DNA of 64,000 nt, taken from positions 190,020 to 254,019 of the forward strand of contig NZ_LMQB01000025.1 of assembly GCF_001424045.1 (NCBI RefSeq), written 5' to 3'. The position numbers and the translations under genes were made by a program. Of this stretch, positions 34,110-42,891 are shown in pieces. Numbering within the stretch: the first letter of the stretch is position 1; every line of letters starts with the position of its first letter. The notes below the pieces were generated by a model. It saw only the letters and a program-made list of their open reading frames with translations, had not been told where the DNA came from and searched no databases. The stretch is from Rhizobium sp. Leaf371. GTDB lineage: Bacteria > Pseudomonadota > Alphaproteobacteria > Rhizobiales > Rhizobiaceae.

Positions 34110-35492
34110 ATGAGAACGTTCGACGCGATCATCATCGGTGCGGGCCAGGCCGGTCCTTCGCTTGCCGCCCGTCTTTCGGCTGCCGGCCGCTCCGTCGCGA
34201 TCATCGAGCGCAAGCATGTCGGGGGAACCTGCGTCAACACCGGCTGCAAGCCGACCAAAGCGCTCGTTGCCAGCGCCCATGCCGCCCATATCGTGCGGCG
34301 GGCGGCGGATTTCGGCGTGGTCGTCGGCGGCGATTTCACCATCGATATGCCCTCCGTCTTTCGCCGGTCGCATCAGATCACGCTCGACAGCCGCCGAAGC
34401 AACGAGGACTGGCTCGAGGGTCTCGATAACTGCACCCTGATCCGCGGCCATGCCCGCTTCGAGGATCGGACCATCGTGCGGGTGGGCGAAGAGCGTCTGA
34501 CGGCCGCGCAGATTTTCATCAACGTCGGCGGCCGGGCCGCCATTCCCGATTTCCTGGGCATCCGCGATGTGCCCTTCATGACGAACAGCGATATCGTCAT
34601 GCTCGACCGCGTGCCGAAACACCTCGTCGTCGTCGGCGGCAGCTATATCGGGCTCGAGTTCGCCCAGATGTACCGGCGCTTCGGCGCGGCGGTCACCGTG
34701 GTCGAGAAAGGACCACGCCTCGTCGCGCGGGAAGACACGGACATTTCGGATGCGATACGGGCGGTGCTGGAAGCCGAGGGCATCGACGTCCGGACCGCGG
34801 CGGAGTGCATCCGTTTTTCCCGCGAGGGAGACGACCTTGTCGTCGGCGTCAGCTGCACGGAAGGCGAGCCCGACATTCGCGGGTCCGACATCCTGCTCGC
34901 CACGGGGCGCACGCCCAATACCGACGATCTCGGTCTCGATGCTGCCGGGGTGGCAACGGATGGCCGCGGCTATATCGTCGTCGATGATACGCTCGCCACC
35001 AGCATTCCCGGCATCTGGGCGATGGGCGATTGCAACGGGCGCGGCGCGTTTACCCACACGGCCTATAACGATTACGAGATCATCGCCGCGAACCTGCTAG
35101 ATGGAGAGGCGCGCAAAGTGTCGGATCGTCTGCCCGGCTATGCGCTTTATATCGACCCGCCGCTCGGTCGGGTCGGAATGAGCGAACGGGAGGCTCGCGC
35201 CTCGGGCAGACGGATCCTCGTCGGCCGACTGCCAATGACACGGGTCGGCCGGGCTGTCGAGAAAGGCGAGACGCAAGGTTTGATGAAGATCGTCGCCGAT
35301 GCGGACACGCGGCAAATTCTGGGTGCGGCCATTTTCGGCACGGGCGGCGACGAGGCCATTCACGGCGTGCTCGACCTGATGAATGTCGGCGCCCGCTACG
35401 ACGATCTGCGCTGGGCCGTGCCCATTCATCCTACCGTCTCGGAGTTCTGGCCGACTCTCGTTCTCGGCATGACGGCTGTGGATGCGACCTGA
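34110..35492 (+). CDS. FAD-dependent pyridine nucleotide-disulfide oxidoreductase (mercuric-reductase-like)
   Basis: A 460-residue class I flavin disulfide reductase. The FAD dinucleotide fold (IIIGAGQAGPSLAARL) begins at residue 7, the redox disulfide is in GGTCVNTGCKPTKAL near residue 40, the NAD(P)H-binding fold is HLVVVGGSYIGLEFAQMYRRFG, the second FAD contact is GIWAMGDCNG, and the C-terminal His-Pro pair is in VPIHPTVSEFWPTL. It lacks the N-terminal heavy-metal domain and C-terminal cysteine pair of true MerA, so 'mercuric reductase', as often annotated, is probably wrong. The physiological substrate is unknown. It is a single gene. Confidence 0.88.
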   Translation: MRTFDAIIIGAGQAGPSLAARLSAAGRSVAIIERKHVGGTCVNTGCKPTKALVASAHAAHIVRRAADFGVVVGGDFTIDMPSVFRRSHQITLDSRRSNEDWLEGLDNCTLIRGHARFEDRTIVRVGEERLTAAQIFINVGGRAAIPDFLGIRDVPFMTNSDIVMLDRVPKHLVVVGGSYIGLEFAQMYRRFGAAVTVVEKGPRLVAREDTDISDAIRAVLEAEGIDVRTAAECIRFSREGDDLVVGVSCTEGEPDIRGSDILLATGRTPNTDDLGLDAAGVATDGRGYIVVDDTLATSIPGIWAMGDCNGRGAFTHTAYNDYEIIAANLLDGEARKVSDRLPGYALYIDPPLGRVGMSEREARASGRRILVGRLPMTRVGRAVEKGETQGLMKIVADADTRQILGAAIFGTGGDEAIHGVLDLMNVGARYDDLRWAVPIHPTVSEFWPTLVLGMTAVDAT

Positions 35493-35555
35493 TGAGAAGA
35501 GGCCCTCGACCGTCGTCGAGAGCCTCGCTTTTCCGGTTCTGATGCCGTCAGGGGA

Positions 35556-37562
35556 TCAGAATTCTTCCCAATTGTCGGCCGCTGCCGATGGTGCAGCACT
35601 GGCGGAGCCGCCGGAGAAGGCGCGCGCGAGCGTGTTCGCCATCTTTCGCGCGGGCGACGCCACGGGTACGGCGCGGGTGGCGCTCGCGACGACCGGCCAG
35701 CTCGTGGTCTTCGCACGGGGTGCCGGCCGGGACGACACGGAAGCCGTAGGCGCGTAGCCTGCCGCCGACGCGCCGCCGAACTGGAAGCGGGCGATGAGAT
35801 CCTTCAGACGTGTCGCTTCGGTGGCGAGCGTGGCGCCGGCCGCATTGGCTTCCTCCACCATCGCCGCATTCTGCTGCGTCACCTGATCCATCTGGTTGAC
35901 GGCCGTGTTGACTTCGGCAAGGCCGATCGACTGTTCGCGCGCCGATGTCGCGATCGCATCCATGTGCTGGTTGATGGTGACGATGTAACCCTCGATCGTC
36001 TTCAGCGCTTCGCCCGTTTCGCTGACGAGCTTCACGCCGCTCTGCACTTCGCCGGAGGAGTTGCGGATCAGGTCTTTGATTTCCTTGGCGGCCTTGGCCG
36101 AGCGCTGGGCGAGTTCGCGCACTTCCTGGGCGACGACCGCAAAGCCCTTGCCGGCTTCCCCGGCGCGTGCGGCTTCGACACCGGCGTTGAGCGCGAGCAG
36201 GTTGGTCTGGAAGGCGATCTCGTCGATGACGCCGATGATCGAGGAAATCTGGTTGGACGACTGCTCGATCTTGCTCATCGCGTCAACGGCACTGGTCACG
36301 ACCGCACCGGACTGGCGGGCATTATCGTTGGCCTGTACGGCGACGGTGCGGGCTTCCTCGGCGCGCTTGGAGGAATTGGCGACATTGGCGGTGATCTGGT
36401 CAAGCGCCGCTGCGGTTTCCTCCAGCGAGGCCGCCTGCTGCTCGGTCCGGCGGGACAGATCGTCGGCGCTCTGGCTGATCTCACGCGAGCCGCTGTTGAT
36501 CGAGCCGGTCGCATCGGCAACGGCGCTCAGCGTGCTGCGGAGCTGCTCGACGGCGCGGTTGAAGTCGGTGCGCAGGGTTTCGAAGTCGTCTGCAAAGCGT
36601 TCGTTGAGCTGGACGCTCAGATCGCCGGAGGCGAGATGCGCCAATCCCTTTGCAAGCCCGCTGGTGGCCTGCGCCATCGCTTCGGCACGCTCGTGCTCAC
36701 GTTCGGCCTGGCGACGCCGCTCGGTTTCGCTGAGGGAACGCTGCTCATTGGCGGCGGTTTCCAACTGGCGTGCCTTCAGGCCGTTCTCCTTGAAGACCTC
36801 GACGGCCCGTGCCATGCCGCCGACTTCGTCGCGACGCTCGGTGCCCAGAACATCCGCGTCGAGGTCGCCCGTCGCAAGGCGCTGCATCACGCTGTCCAGC
36901 GCATCGATCGGCCGGACAAGCCATGCGCGAATGGCGAAGAAGGCTGCAAGGATGACGATGAGCGTGCCGAGCACGACGAGGGCGAAGGTGACCCAATATG
37001 TGTTGATCGATTCGGCCGTCAAGCCGTCATTCACCGTGCTTGCGACCGCCAGCAGGTCTGCGGTTTCCTCTGCCAGTGCCTGGCTCATGGCCGGAAAGTT
37101 CATCTCGCATTCGCGCAGGAAGGCGCCTTGCGCGCTCAGGCGGTCCTGCGACCCTTTGGCGGCGGCGGCACGGCTGAAGGCGTTGCCGCAGGCTTCGTTC
37201 AGGATCGACAGACCCTTGACCTTCAGCTCCGAGATCGTCGCATTGTCGGGCGTTGCGGCGAGGGCTGCGTCCATTTCCGTGGCAAACTCTGCCTTGGCAG
37301 ACTGAAGTTCCGCCGACGCCGTGGCCTTGGCTGCCTCGGAGTTGACGATCATCAGCGTGCCGGCTGCGGCACGGGCGTTCTGAAAGGCGCGGTTCGCCAG
37401 TGCCAGTTCGGTCGCTGCTTTCGCTTCCTTGCTCAACAGTGCGGAATAGGCGGCATCGGTCTTCATGATCCGGTCGCCGGAATAGAAGGCGACACCCAGG
37501 GAGAAGAGCGCGAAAACGCCCATCAGGCTCAGAAATTTCCCAATGATCGGAATGTGTTTCAC
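35556..37562 (-). CDS. methyl-accepting chemotaxis protein with C-terminal NWEEF tether
   Basis: A 668-residue chemoreceptor: TM1 at about residues 8-28, a helical periplasmic sensor domain to about 188, TM2 at about 190-212, HAMP domain ([25 protein letters not shown]), a second HAMP-like segment, then the coiled-coil signalling domain. The conserved tip is in [38 protein letters not shown]. It ends in NWEEF, the pentapeptide that docks CheR and CheB. A cysteine pair in the sensor domain (NEACGNAF and RECEMNF) is unusual and might form a disulfide. The start is GTG at MKHIPIIG; a TTG four codons upstream is the alternative. The ligand is unknown. Confidence 0.93.
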   Translation of the reverse strand: MKHIPIIGKFLSLMGVFALFSLGVAFYSGDRIMKTDAAYSALLSKEAKAATELALANRAFQNARAAAGTLMIVNSEAAKATASAELQSAKAEFATEMDAALAATPDNATISELKVKGLSILNEACGNAFSRAAAAKGSQDRLSAQGAFLRECEMNFPAMSQALAEETADLLAVASTVNDGLTAESINTYWVTFALVVLGTLIVILAAFFAIRAWLVRPIDALDSVMQRLATGDLDADVLGTERRDEVGGMARAVEVFKENGLKARQLETAANEQRSLSETERRRQAEREHERAEAMAQATSGLAKGLAHLASGDLSVQLNERFADDFETLRTDFNRAVEQLRSTLSAVADATGSINSGSREISQSADDLSRRTEQQAASLEETAAALDQITANVANSSKRAEEARTVAVQANDNARQSGAVVTSAVDAMSKIEQSSNQISSIIGVIDEIAFQTNLLALNAGVEAARAGEAGKGFAVVAQEVRELAQRSAKAAKEIKDLIRNSSGEVQSGVKLVSETGEALKTIEGYIVTINQHMDAIATSAREQSIGLAEVNTAVNQMDQVTQQNAAMVEEANAAGATLATEATRLKDLIARFQFGGASAAGYAPTASVSSRPAPRAKTTSWPVVASATRAVPVASPARKMANTLARAFSGGSASAAPSAAADNWEEF

Positions 37563-37716
37563 AGAATGCCTCAAGCCTTACGGGACAACGATTGCGCTGC
37601 AACATAGGCATTGAGATTTAAGTGATGGTTTACATCTAAGGCTCAGATCGCAAATGCGAACACATTTTCCGTTTCGTCATAAATCGACATTGTGAGGCGC
37701 CGGGGCGACCGCAGCG

Positions 37717-38712
37717 TCAGGCCGCAACCGGCTCTGCCGCCTCCCGCTCTTTCAGCCGCGACGCATATTTCTGCGCGATCACGGCACAGGCCATCAGTTG
37801 GATCTGGTGGAACAGCATGAGCGGCAACACGATGGCGCCGACGGAAGTCGAGGCATTGCCGAAGATCGCATTGGCCATGGGAACGCCGCTCGCAAGCGAT
37901 TTCTTCGAGCCGCAGAAGGTGATGGTGATTTCATCTTCCTTGGAGAAGCCCAGAAGGCGGCTGCCGAACATGGTGATGCAGAGTACGGTCGCCAGAAGCA
38001 GCATGTCGACCACGATGACGGCGGCGATGTCGGCGAGCGAAAACGTGTGCCAAAGCCCTTCCATCACCGCTTCGGAAAAGGCGAGATAGACGACCATCAG
38101 GATCGAGCCGCGATCGACCGGCATCAGCAGTTTCTTGCGCGAGCGGATCCAGTTGCCGATCCAGGGCTGGAGAAGCTGTCCGATCACAAAGGGCAGCATC
38201 AGTTGCAGGAGAATGCTCTGCAGCGCACTCCAGGAAAACCCGCCGCTGCCCGTGGTGGAGAGAACGAGGCCGGTGAGGAGCGGCGTCAGGAACATGCCGA
38301 AGATGTTGGAACCCGAGGCCGAGACGATGGCCGCGGGCACGTTGCCACCCGCCATGGAGGTGAACGCGATCGAGGACTGCACGGTGGACGGCAAGACGCA
38401 GAGGAAGAGGATGCCGGTATAGAGTGGTGCTGCGAGGATCGATGTCGGGATGAAGCCGATGGCGAGACCGAGAAGCGGAAAAATGCAGAAGGTCGTCAAT
38501 AGGATCGTCACATGCAGGCGCCAGTGAAGCGCCCCGGCCACCACGGTGTCGCGCGACAGGCGTGCGCCGTGCAGGAAGAACAGAAGCCCGATCGCGATGT
38601 CCGTCGCAATGTTGAACGCCTCCGCATAGCGCCCGTAGATCGGCAGAAACGAAGCGAAAATGACGGTGCAGACGAGCAGGATGGTAAACGTATCGGGCAG
38701 GTAGCGGCGCAT
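37717..38712 (-). CDS. bile acid:sodium symporter family (BASS/SBF-like) transporter
   Basis: A 331-residue inner-membrane protein with about ten helices. It belongs to the SBF-like/SLC10A7 group: FFLHGARLSRD in helix 2-3, PSTVQSSIAFTSMAGGN in the first crossover region and FCGSKKSLASGVPMANAIFG in the second. Bacterial members take up organic anions with sodium; the cargo here is unknown. The chosen ATG (MRRYLPDTF) has GAGGA eight bases upstream; the frame continues 19 codons toward the LysR gene without a better site. The divergent LysR gene is the probable regulator. Confidence 0.88.
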   Translation of the reverse strand: MRRYLPDTFTILLVCTVIFASFLPIYGRYAEAFNIATDIAIGLLFFLHGARLSRDTVVAGALHWRLHVTILLTTFCIFPLLGLAIGFIPTSILAAPLYTGILFLCVLPSTVQSSIAFTSMAGGNVPAAIVSASGSNIFGMFLTPLLTGLVLSTTGSGGFSWSALQSILLQLMLPFVIGQLLQPWIGNWIRSRKKLLMPVDRGSILMVVYLAFSEAVMEGLWHTFSLADIAAVIVVDMLLLATVLCITMFGSRLLGFSKEDEITITFCGSKKSLASGVPMANAIFGNASTSVGAIVLPLMLFHQIQLMACAVIAQKYASRLKEREAAEPVAA

Positions 38713-38824
38713 GATCGCGGTCCTCGCGGGCTCTCGGACGGGTCTTGTCTTGAATGATGGAAGCGTCATCGCTTATCATGGTGCGAGATGCAAACACTAA
38801 CAGTCATCGTTAATCGTGATAACC

Positions 38825-39679
38825 ATGTTGAACCTCACCCATATAGCCAGTTTCGTCATGTTGCAGCAGACCGGCAGCTTTACCGAAGCTGCAACCCGCC
38901 TCGGCATCGGACAATCCACCGTGACGCAACATATCCAGCGGTTGGAAAAGACACTCGGGCGGCAACTGGTGTTTCGCGACACGCATCAGGTGCGGCTGAC
39001 GGCCGAGGGTGAGGCGCTTCTCGGCCATGCGCGCGGGATGCTCGATCTGAACGGCAAGGTGACCGCTCTTTTCGGCGAGAACCGCCTGCGCGGCCGGCTG
39101 CGGCTTGGTGTATCGGAGGATGTCGTGGCGAGCCGCCTGACCGCTATCCTCGCCGATTTCATCAGGCTTTACCCGCTGGTGGATCTTGAGATGACGGTGG
39201 CCTTGAGCGCTGTCCTCAACCAGATGCAGGAGGCGGGCGATCTCGATCTCGTGCTCGCCAAACGGCATATCGGCGAAACGCATGGACGGCTTCTCTACCG
39301 CGAGCCGCTCGTTTGGCTGGCTCTCGATCCCGATCTTTTGATCTCGCGCGGAAACGCACTGCCGCTCATCGCATTCCCCCCGCCGTCGATCACACGCCGC
39401 ATCGCGCAGGAGGCGCTCGATGCGGCGCGGATGCCTTGGCGGATCGTCTGTACCTGCGGCAGTCTGAGCGGGCTGACGGCGGCGGCGCGCGCGGGCATGG
39501 GCTTCCTGGTCCAGCCGCGCAGCATGGCGCCGACCGACCTGCGCGAGGTCTCGGCCGATCGGTTGCCGCCGCTCGCCGATGTGGAGTTCGTGCTCGATCA
39601 GCGCCGCGGCGCCGATGCAGCGCTGGTCGATGCCTTGTCGAACCTCATCGTCGCCAAGATCGCGCCGCATCACGCCTGA
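38825..39679 (+). CDS. LysR-family transcriptional regulator
   Basis: A 284-residue regulator with an N-terminal winged helix (LNLTHIASFVMLQQTGSFTEAATRLGIGQSTVTQHIQRLEKTLG) and a C-terminal LysR substrate domain. The start is ATG at MLNLTHIAS; a GTG three codons upstream is also possible. It is divergent from the BASS-type transporter with 112 bp between them, containing TTATCA (38773-38778) and TGATAA (38817-38822) as inverted half sites. LysR proteins usually activate the divergent gene in response to a metabolite. Confidence 0.92.
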   Translation: MLNLTHIASFVMLQQTGSFTEAATRLGIGQSTVTQHIQRLEKTLGRQLVFRDTHQVRLTAEGEALLGHARGMLDLNGKVTALFGENRLRGRLRLGVSEDVVASRLTAILADFIRLYPLVDLEMTVALSAVLNQMQEAGDLDLVLAKRHIGETHGRLLYREPLVWLALDPDLLISRGNALPLIAFPPPSITRRIAQEALDAARMPWRIVCTCGSLSGLTAAARAGMGFLVQPRSMAPTDLREVSADRLPPLADVEFVLDQRRGADAALVDALSNLIVAKIAPHHA

Positions 39680-39722
39680 ACTGGGTAGGTGCCCTGCCCG
39701 CGCGCCCGATCCCAAACGCAAA

Positions 39723-39745
39723 ACGCCCGCGATGACCGCGAGCGT
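39723..39745 (-). terminator. intrinsic terminator below the DUF1127 gene
   Basis: ACGCTCGCG and CGCGGGCGT (read on -) form a nine-base-pair stem with a five-base loop followed by TTTTGCGTTT. It is 45 bp beyond the DUF1127 stop. It lies also 43 bp after the converging LysR gene. Confidence 0.7.
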
Positions 39746-39790
39746 GAAGCAAATGTTCAAATCGTGTCGGCTGTCGGCCGGACGTCCGTC

Positions 39791-39934
39791 TTAGCGGACG
39801 GCGGCGCGGGCGACGCTGCTGATCTCGGAACGGGAGATGCCGAGGTCGTTGAGTTCGCGCGTCGACATGCGGCCGAGTTCGGTCACCGTCTGACGATACT
39901 TGCGCCAGTTATTGAAAGAGCGTGCTACGTTCAT
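39791..39934 (-). CDS. DUF1127 small protein, 47 aa
   Basis: The 47-residue product begins MNVARSFNNWRKYRQTVTEL and has the DUF1127 core LGRMSTRELNDLGISRSEI. The ATG is set by a GGAAAGGGGATC leader; the open frame extends 30 codons further but without such a site. DUF1127 (YjiS-like) proteins of alphaproteobacteria are small, basic, often RNA-linked and stress-regulated. In Rhodobacter the CcaF1 member is co-transcribed with CCUCCUCCC small RNAs. Here it is not adjacent to the two small-RNA arrays but shares their promoter layout. Confidence 0.9.
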   Translation of the reverse strand: MNVARSFNNWRKYRQTVTELGRMSTRELNDLGISRSEISSVARAAVR

Positions 39935-39995
39935 GATGATCCCCTTTCCAAGGTCTCCAGCGATGGCGAAACCCTTGTTTCGTCTCTTCCGCTGT

Positions 39996-40024
39996 GTTGG
40001 GATCTTTATACGCGTGCACCGCAA
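39996..40024 (-). promoter_or_regulatory. putative promoter of the DUF1127 gene
   Basis: On the - strand: TTGCGGTGCA (40015-40024), three bases, GTATAAA (-10-like TATAAA at 40005-40010), then CCAAC six bases beyond TATA's end region. GTATA plus CCAAC at this distance matches the promoters of both small-RNA arrays. TGCGGTGCA resembles their TGCAGTGCA element but is placed closer to the -10. Confidence 0.45.
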
Positions 40025-40155
40025 CAGCGACCAGCGCGAAAGCCTCAGGTGACGTATGCAGGCGCCGCATGCCTCGATGCATTTTGAGGGGTTGGGTCCT
40101 GCCCGCTTAAGGAATCCGTAACGATTTCATGCTCCGTCGGGTGCGTCCCGACGGC

Positions 40156-41070
40156 CTAGCGCTCCGCCTTCGACCGGCCGCGAGGCTCGCCGACGCTCGC
40201 ATACATGCCGGTCGTTCGAAACTCCGTCGGACTGGCACCGAAGTGGCGGCGGAAGACCTTGGCGAAGTAGTTCGGCTCCTCGAAGCCCGACATCAGCGAA
40301 ATCTCCTTTACCGAGAGATTGGCGGCCTGCGTCAACAGTTTGGCGGCACGCTGCAGCCGCTTGCGGAGCACGAATTCCGCCGGCGGCATGCCCTCGGTCG
40401 CGCTGAAGACACGGGAGAAATGCGCGCGGCTGAGACCCGACACGCGCGCCAGGTCCTCCACAGGGAGCGGCTTTTCGAGATTGTCGGCGATATGGGACAG
40501 GACGTGCTGCATGGTGCGATATTCATGTCCGAAGATGGGGTGCGCCCCGAACACATCGTCGTACAGCGCCATTGCGGCCTCATAGGCGATGGCCGATGCC
40601 CGCCCCGGCATGTCCCCGCCGCCGTGGATCAGCCTGTAGCTGCAATCGGCGAGATGCTCGATCGTGTCCGGCTGGAGCGAAAGGATCGGGCCGTTCGCGG
40701 AGAGAATGGCCTGATGCAGGCGCATCGCCTCCTCGCCGTTCATGGAGATCCAGAAGAACTCCCACCGCCCGCCGGGCTCCAGCCAGTAACGGTGATTGTG
40801 CGGCACGGTCACCAGGAGGGTCTCGCCCGGCAGCACGCGATAGGTCCGCCCGTCATAGCGAAGGTTTCCGACGCCGGAGATCGTGTGCTGGAGGACCGTG
40901 AAAGGCGTCTGCCCGCGCTTGCGTCCGTCCCAGTCATAGTTCGGTTTTTCCCGGATTTCATAGCCGGTGCTCGTCGGCATGGTGTGCAGCCGATGCCGGC
41001 CACGCGGGAGGGAAACCGTCTTCATACAGGGTCCGCTTGCCATCAATCTCTGCAGCATAGAATTACCCAT
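40156..41070 (-). CDS. agpT: AraC-family transcriptional regulator of the alpha-galactoside locus (AgpT-like)
   Basis: A 304-residue regulator with a cupin-type sugar-sensing N-terminal half (VLQHTISGVGNLRYDGRTYRVLPGETLLV) and a C-terminal pair of AraC helix-turn-helices (KPLPVEDLARVSGLSRAHFSRVFSATEGMPPAEFVLRKRLQRAAKLL, then ISLMSGFEEPNYFAKVFRRHFGASPTEFR). It is divergent from the GH4 gene that opens the alpha-galactoside operon. Sinorhizobium meliloti controls its agp genes by the AraC-like activator AgpT in the same context, so the symbol is by analogy. The start is uncertain: 41070 or an ATG four codons downstream. Confidence 0.82.
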   Translation of the reverse strand: MGNSMLQRLMASGPCMKTVSLPRGRHRLHTMPTSTGYEIREKPNYDWDGRKRGQTPFTVLQHTISGVGNLRYDGRTYRVLPGETLLVTVPHNHRYWLEPGGRWEFFWISMNGEEAMRLHQAILSANGPILSLQPDTIEHLADCSYRLIHGGGDMPGRASAIAYEAAMALYDDVFGAHPIFGHEYRTMQHVLSHIADNLEKPLPVEDLARVSGLSRAHFSRVFSATEGMPPAEFVLRKRLQRAAKLLTQAANLSVKEISLMSGFEEPNYFAKVFRRHFGASPTEFRTTGMYASVGEPRGRSKAER

Positions 41071-41258
41071 GAAAGCACAATCCCTCTCTATCACGCTTGG
41101 GTATTATACGCATAATGCGGCCACAGGGAGCAATACCGGGAGTATGAGAAGCGTCGAGTTGGATTGAAGCGGGAGGCCGAAACGGCTTCGCGTACCGATT
41201 GCACCGCGCGATTTTACCCGGCCGAAAGACAAGACCCATGCGGAGGACATCAGCGGCC

Positions 41259-42725
41259 ATGAGCAGCTTCAAGATCGCCATCATCGGCGCAGGCAGCGTC
41301 GGCTTCACCAAGAAGCTTTTCACGGACATTCTGTCCGTGCCGGAATTTGCCGAGATCGAGGTCGCGTTGACCGATATCAGCGAGCAGAATCTCTCGATGA
41401 TCAAGACGATCCTCGACCGCATCGTCGAAGCCAATCGTCTGCCGACGAAGGTGACGGCAACGACGGATCGGCGAAAGGCCATCGAAGGCGCCCGCTACAT
41501 CATCAGTTGCGTTCGGGTCGGCGGGCTCGGGGCTTATGCGGACGATATCCGCATTCCCCTGAAGTATGGCGTCGACCAGTGCGTCGGAGACACGATCTGC
41601 GCCGGTGGCATCCTCTACGGCCAGCGCAACATTCCCGTCATCCTCGATTTCTGCAAAGACATCCGCGAGCTTGCCGAGCCCGGCGCGAAGTTCCTGAACT
41701 ACGCCAACCCCATGGCCATGAACACCTGGGCGGCGATCGAATACGGCAAGGTCGACACGATCGGCCTTTGCCACGGCGTCCAGCATGGCGGCCAGCAGAT
41801 CGCCAAAATTCTCGGCGCCAAGGACGGCGAACTCGACTTCATCTGCTCGGGGATCAACCATCAGACCTGGTTTACCGATGTTCGACTGAAGGGTCGCAAG
41901 ATCGGCAAGGAGGAACTGGTTGCCGCCTTCGAGGCGCACCCGGTCTTCTCGCAGCAGGAAAAGCTGCGCATCGACGTGCTGAAGCGTTTCGGCGTCTACT
42001 CCACCGAGAGCAACGGCCACCTGTCGGAATACCTGCCCTGGTATCGCAAGCGGCCGGAGGAAATCACCCGCTGGATCGATATGTCGGACTGGATCCACGG
42101 TGAGACCGGCGGCTATCTCCGCTATTCCACCGAAACGCGCAACTGGTTCGAAACGGAATTTCCACAGTTCCTGGAGAGCGCCGGCAAGCCGCTGGACCCT
42201 GCAAAACGCTCCAACGAGCACGCCAGCCATATTCTCGAAGCGCTGGAGACGGGACGTGTCTATCGCGGCCACTTCAACGTCAAGAACAATGGCGTCATCA
42301 CCAATCTCCCGGCCGATGCCATCATCGAATCGCCCGGCTTCGTCGATCGGTTCGGCATCAACATGGTGGCGGGTATTACGCTTCCCGAGGCGTGCGCGGC
42401 AACCTGCATCGCATCGATCAACGTGCAGCGCATGTCGGTGCATGCCGCGATCTCCGGCGATATCGATCTTCTCAAGCTCGCCGTGCTGCACGATCCGCTG
42501 GTCGGCGCGATCTGCACGCCGGACGAAGTCTGGCAGATGGTCGATGAGATGGTCGTCGCCCAGGCCGAGTGGCTGCCGCAATATGCCCATGCCGTTCCGG
42601 AAGCCCGTGAACGCCTGAAGCATGCCACGGTCAAGACACGAGACTGGAAGGGCGTGGCCCGCCGCGAGGTTCGCTCGATCGAGGAGCTGCGGGCCGAGAA
42701 GGCCGAATTGCGGGCCGCGAGCTGA
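41259..42725 (+). CDS. glycoside hydrolase family 4 enzyme, first copy (alpha-galactosidase type)
   Basis: A 488-residue GH4 enzyme. These enzymes use NAD+ and a divalent metal, Mn typically, to cleave glycosides by an oxidation-elimination route. The Rossmann start is KIAIIGAGSVGFTKKLF; metal and redox-site motifs are YANPMAMNTWA, LCHGVQHGG (metal-ligand cysteine) and GINHQTW (metal-ligand histidine). It is only distantly similar to the second GH4 gene at the end of the operon, which is a clear MelA, so the substrate may be a different alpha-glycoside. The start is ATG at MSSFKIAI with GGAGGA eleven bases upstream; ATG seven codons earlier is possible. Confidence 0.85.
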   Translation: MSSFKIAIIGAGSVGFTKKLFTDILSVPEFAEIEVALTDISEQNLSMIKTILDRIVEANRLPTKVTATTDRRKAIEGARYIISCVRVGGLGAYADDIRIPLKYGVDQCVGDTICAGGILYGQRNIPVILDFCKDIRELAEPGAKFLNYANPMAMNTWAAIEYGKVDTIGLCHGVQHGGQQIAKILGAKDGELDFICSGINHQTWFTDVRLKGRKIGKEELVAAFEAHPVFSQQEKLRIDVLKRFGVYSTESNGHLSEYLPWYRKRPEEITRWIDMSDWIHGETGGYLRYSTETRNWFETEFPQFLESAGKPLDPAKRSNEHASHILEALETGRVYRGHFNVKNNGVITNLPADAIIESPGFVDRFGINMVAGITLPEACAATCIASINVQRMSVHAAISGDIDLLKLAVLHDPLVGAICTPDEVWQMVDEMVVAQAEWLPQYAHAVPEARERLKHATVKTRDWKGVARREVRSIEELRAEKAELRAAS

Positions 42726-42735
42726 CAGATCTCCA

Positions 42736-42757
42736 GCCGAAGCGGGATCGCTTCGGC
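42736..42757 (+). other. intercistronic hairpin between GH4 and agpA genes
   Basis: GCCGAAGCG and CGCTTCGGC pair perfectly around a GGAT tetraloop, 10 bp after the GH4 stop. The gap to agpA is 166 bp, long enough for an additional promoter, though none is obvious. Confidence 0.65.
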
Positions 42758-42891
42758 GTCGGAGAATGTTCGAAACGCTGGAAGCAACATACATCGTCGG
42801 CCGGCCCGCGTCTGGAGGAGATGCGGACCGGTTCGTTCCGGAGGAGTGCCGCAGCCGGAGATACCGGACCGGCAGAAATTGAGGGAGAGAC

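Noticed and set aside
33883..34113. 76-codon open frame upstream of the flavin oxidoreductase gene
   Set aside because: It has no ribosome site, overlaps the small-RNA upstream element, contains unlikely Cys/Met-rich composition and overlaps the next start codon.
34110..35492. Annotation as mercuric reductase (merA)
   Set aside because: It lacks the C-terminal vicinal cysteines and the N-terminal metal-binding domain needed for mercury reduction, and no mer genes are adjacent.
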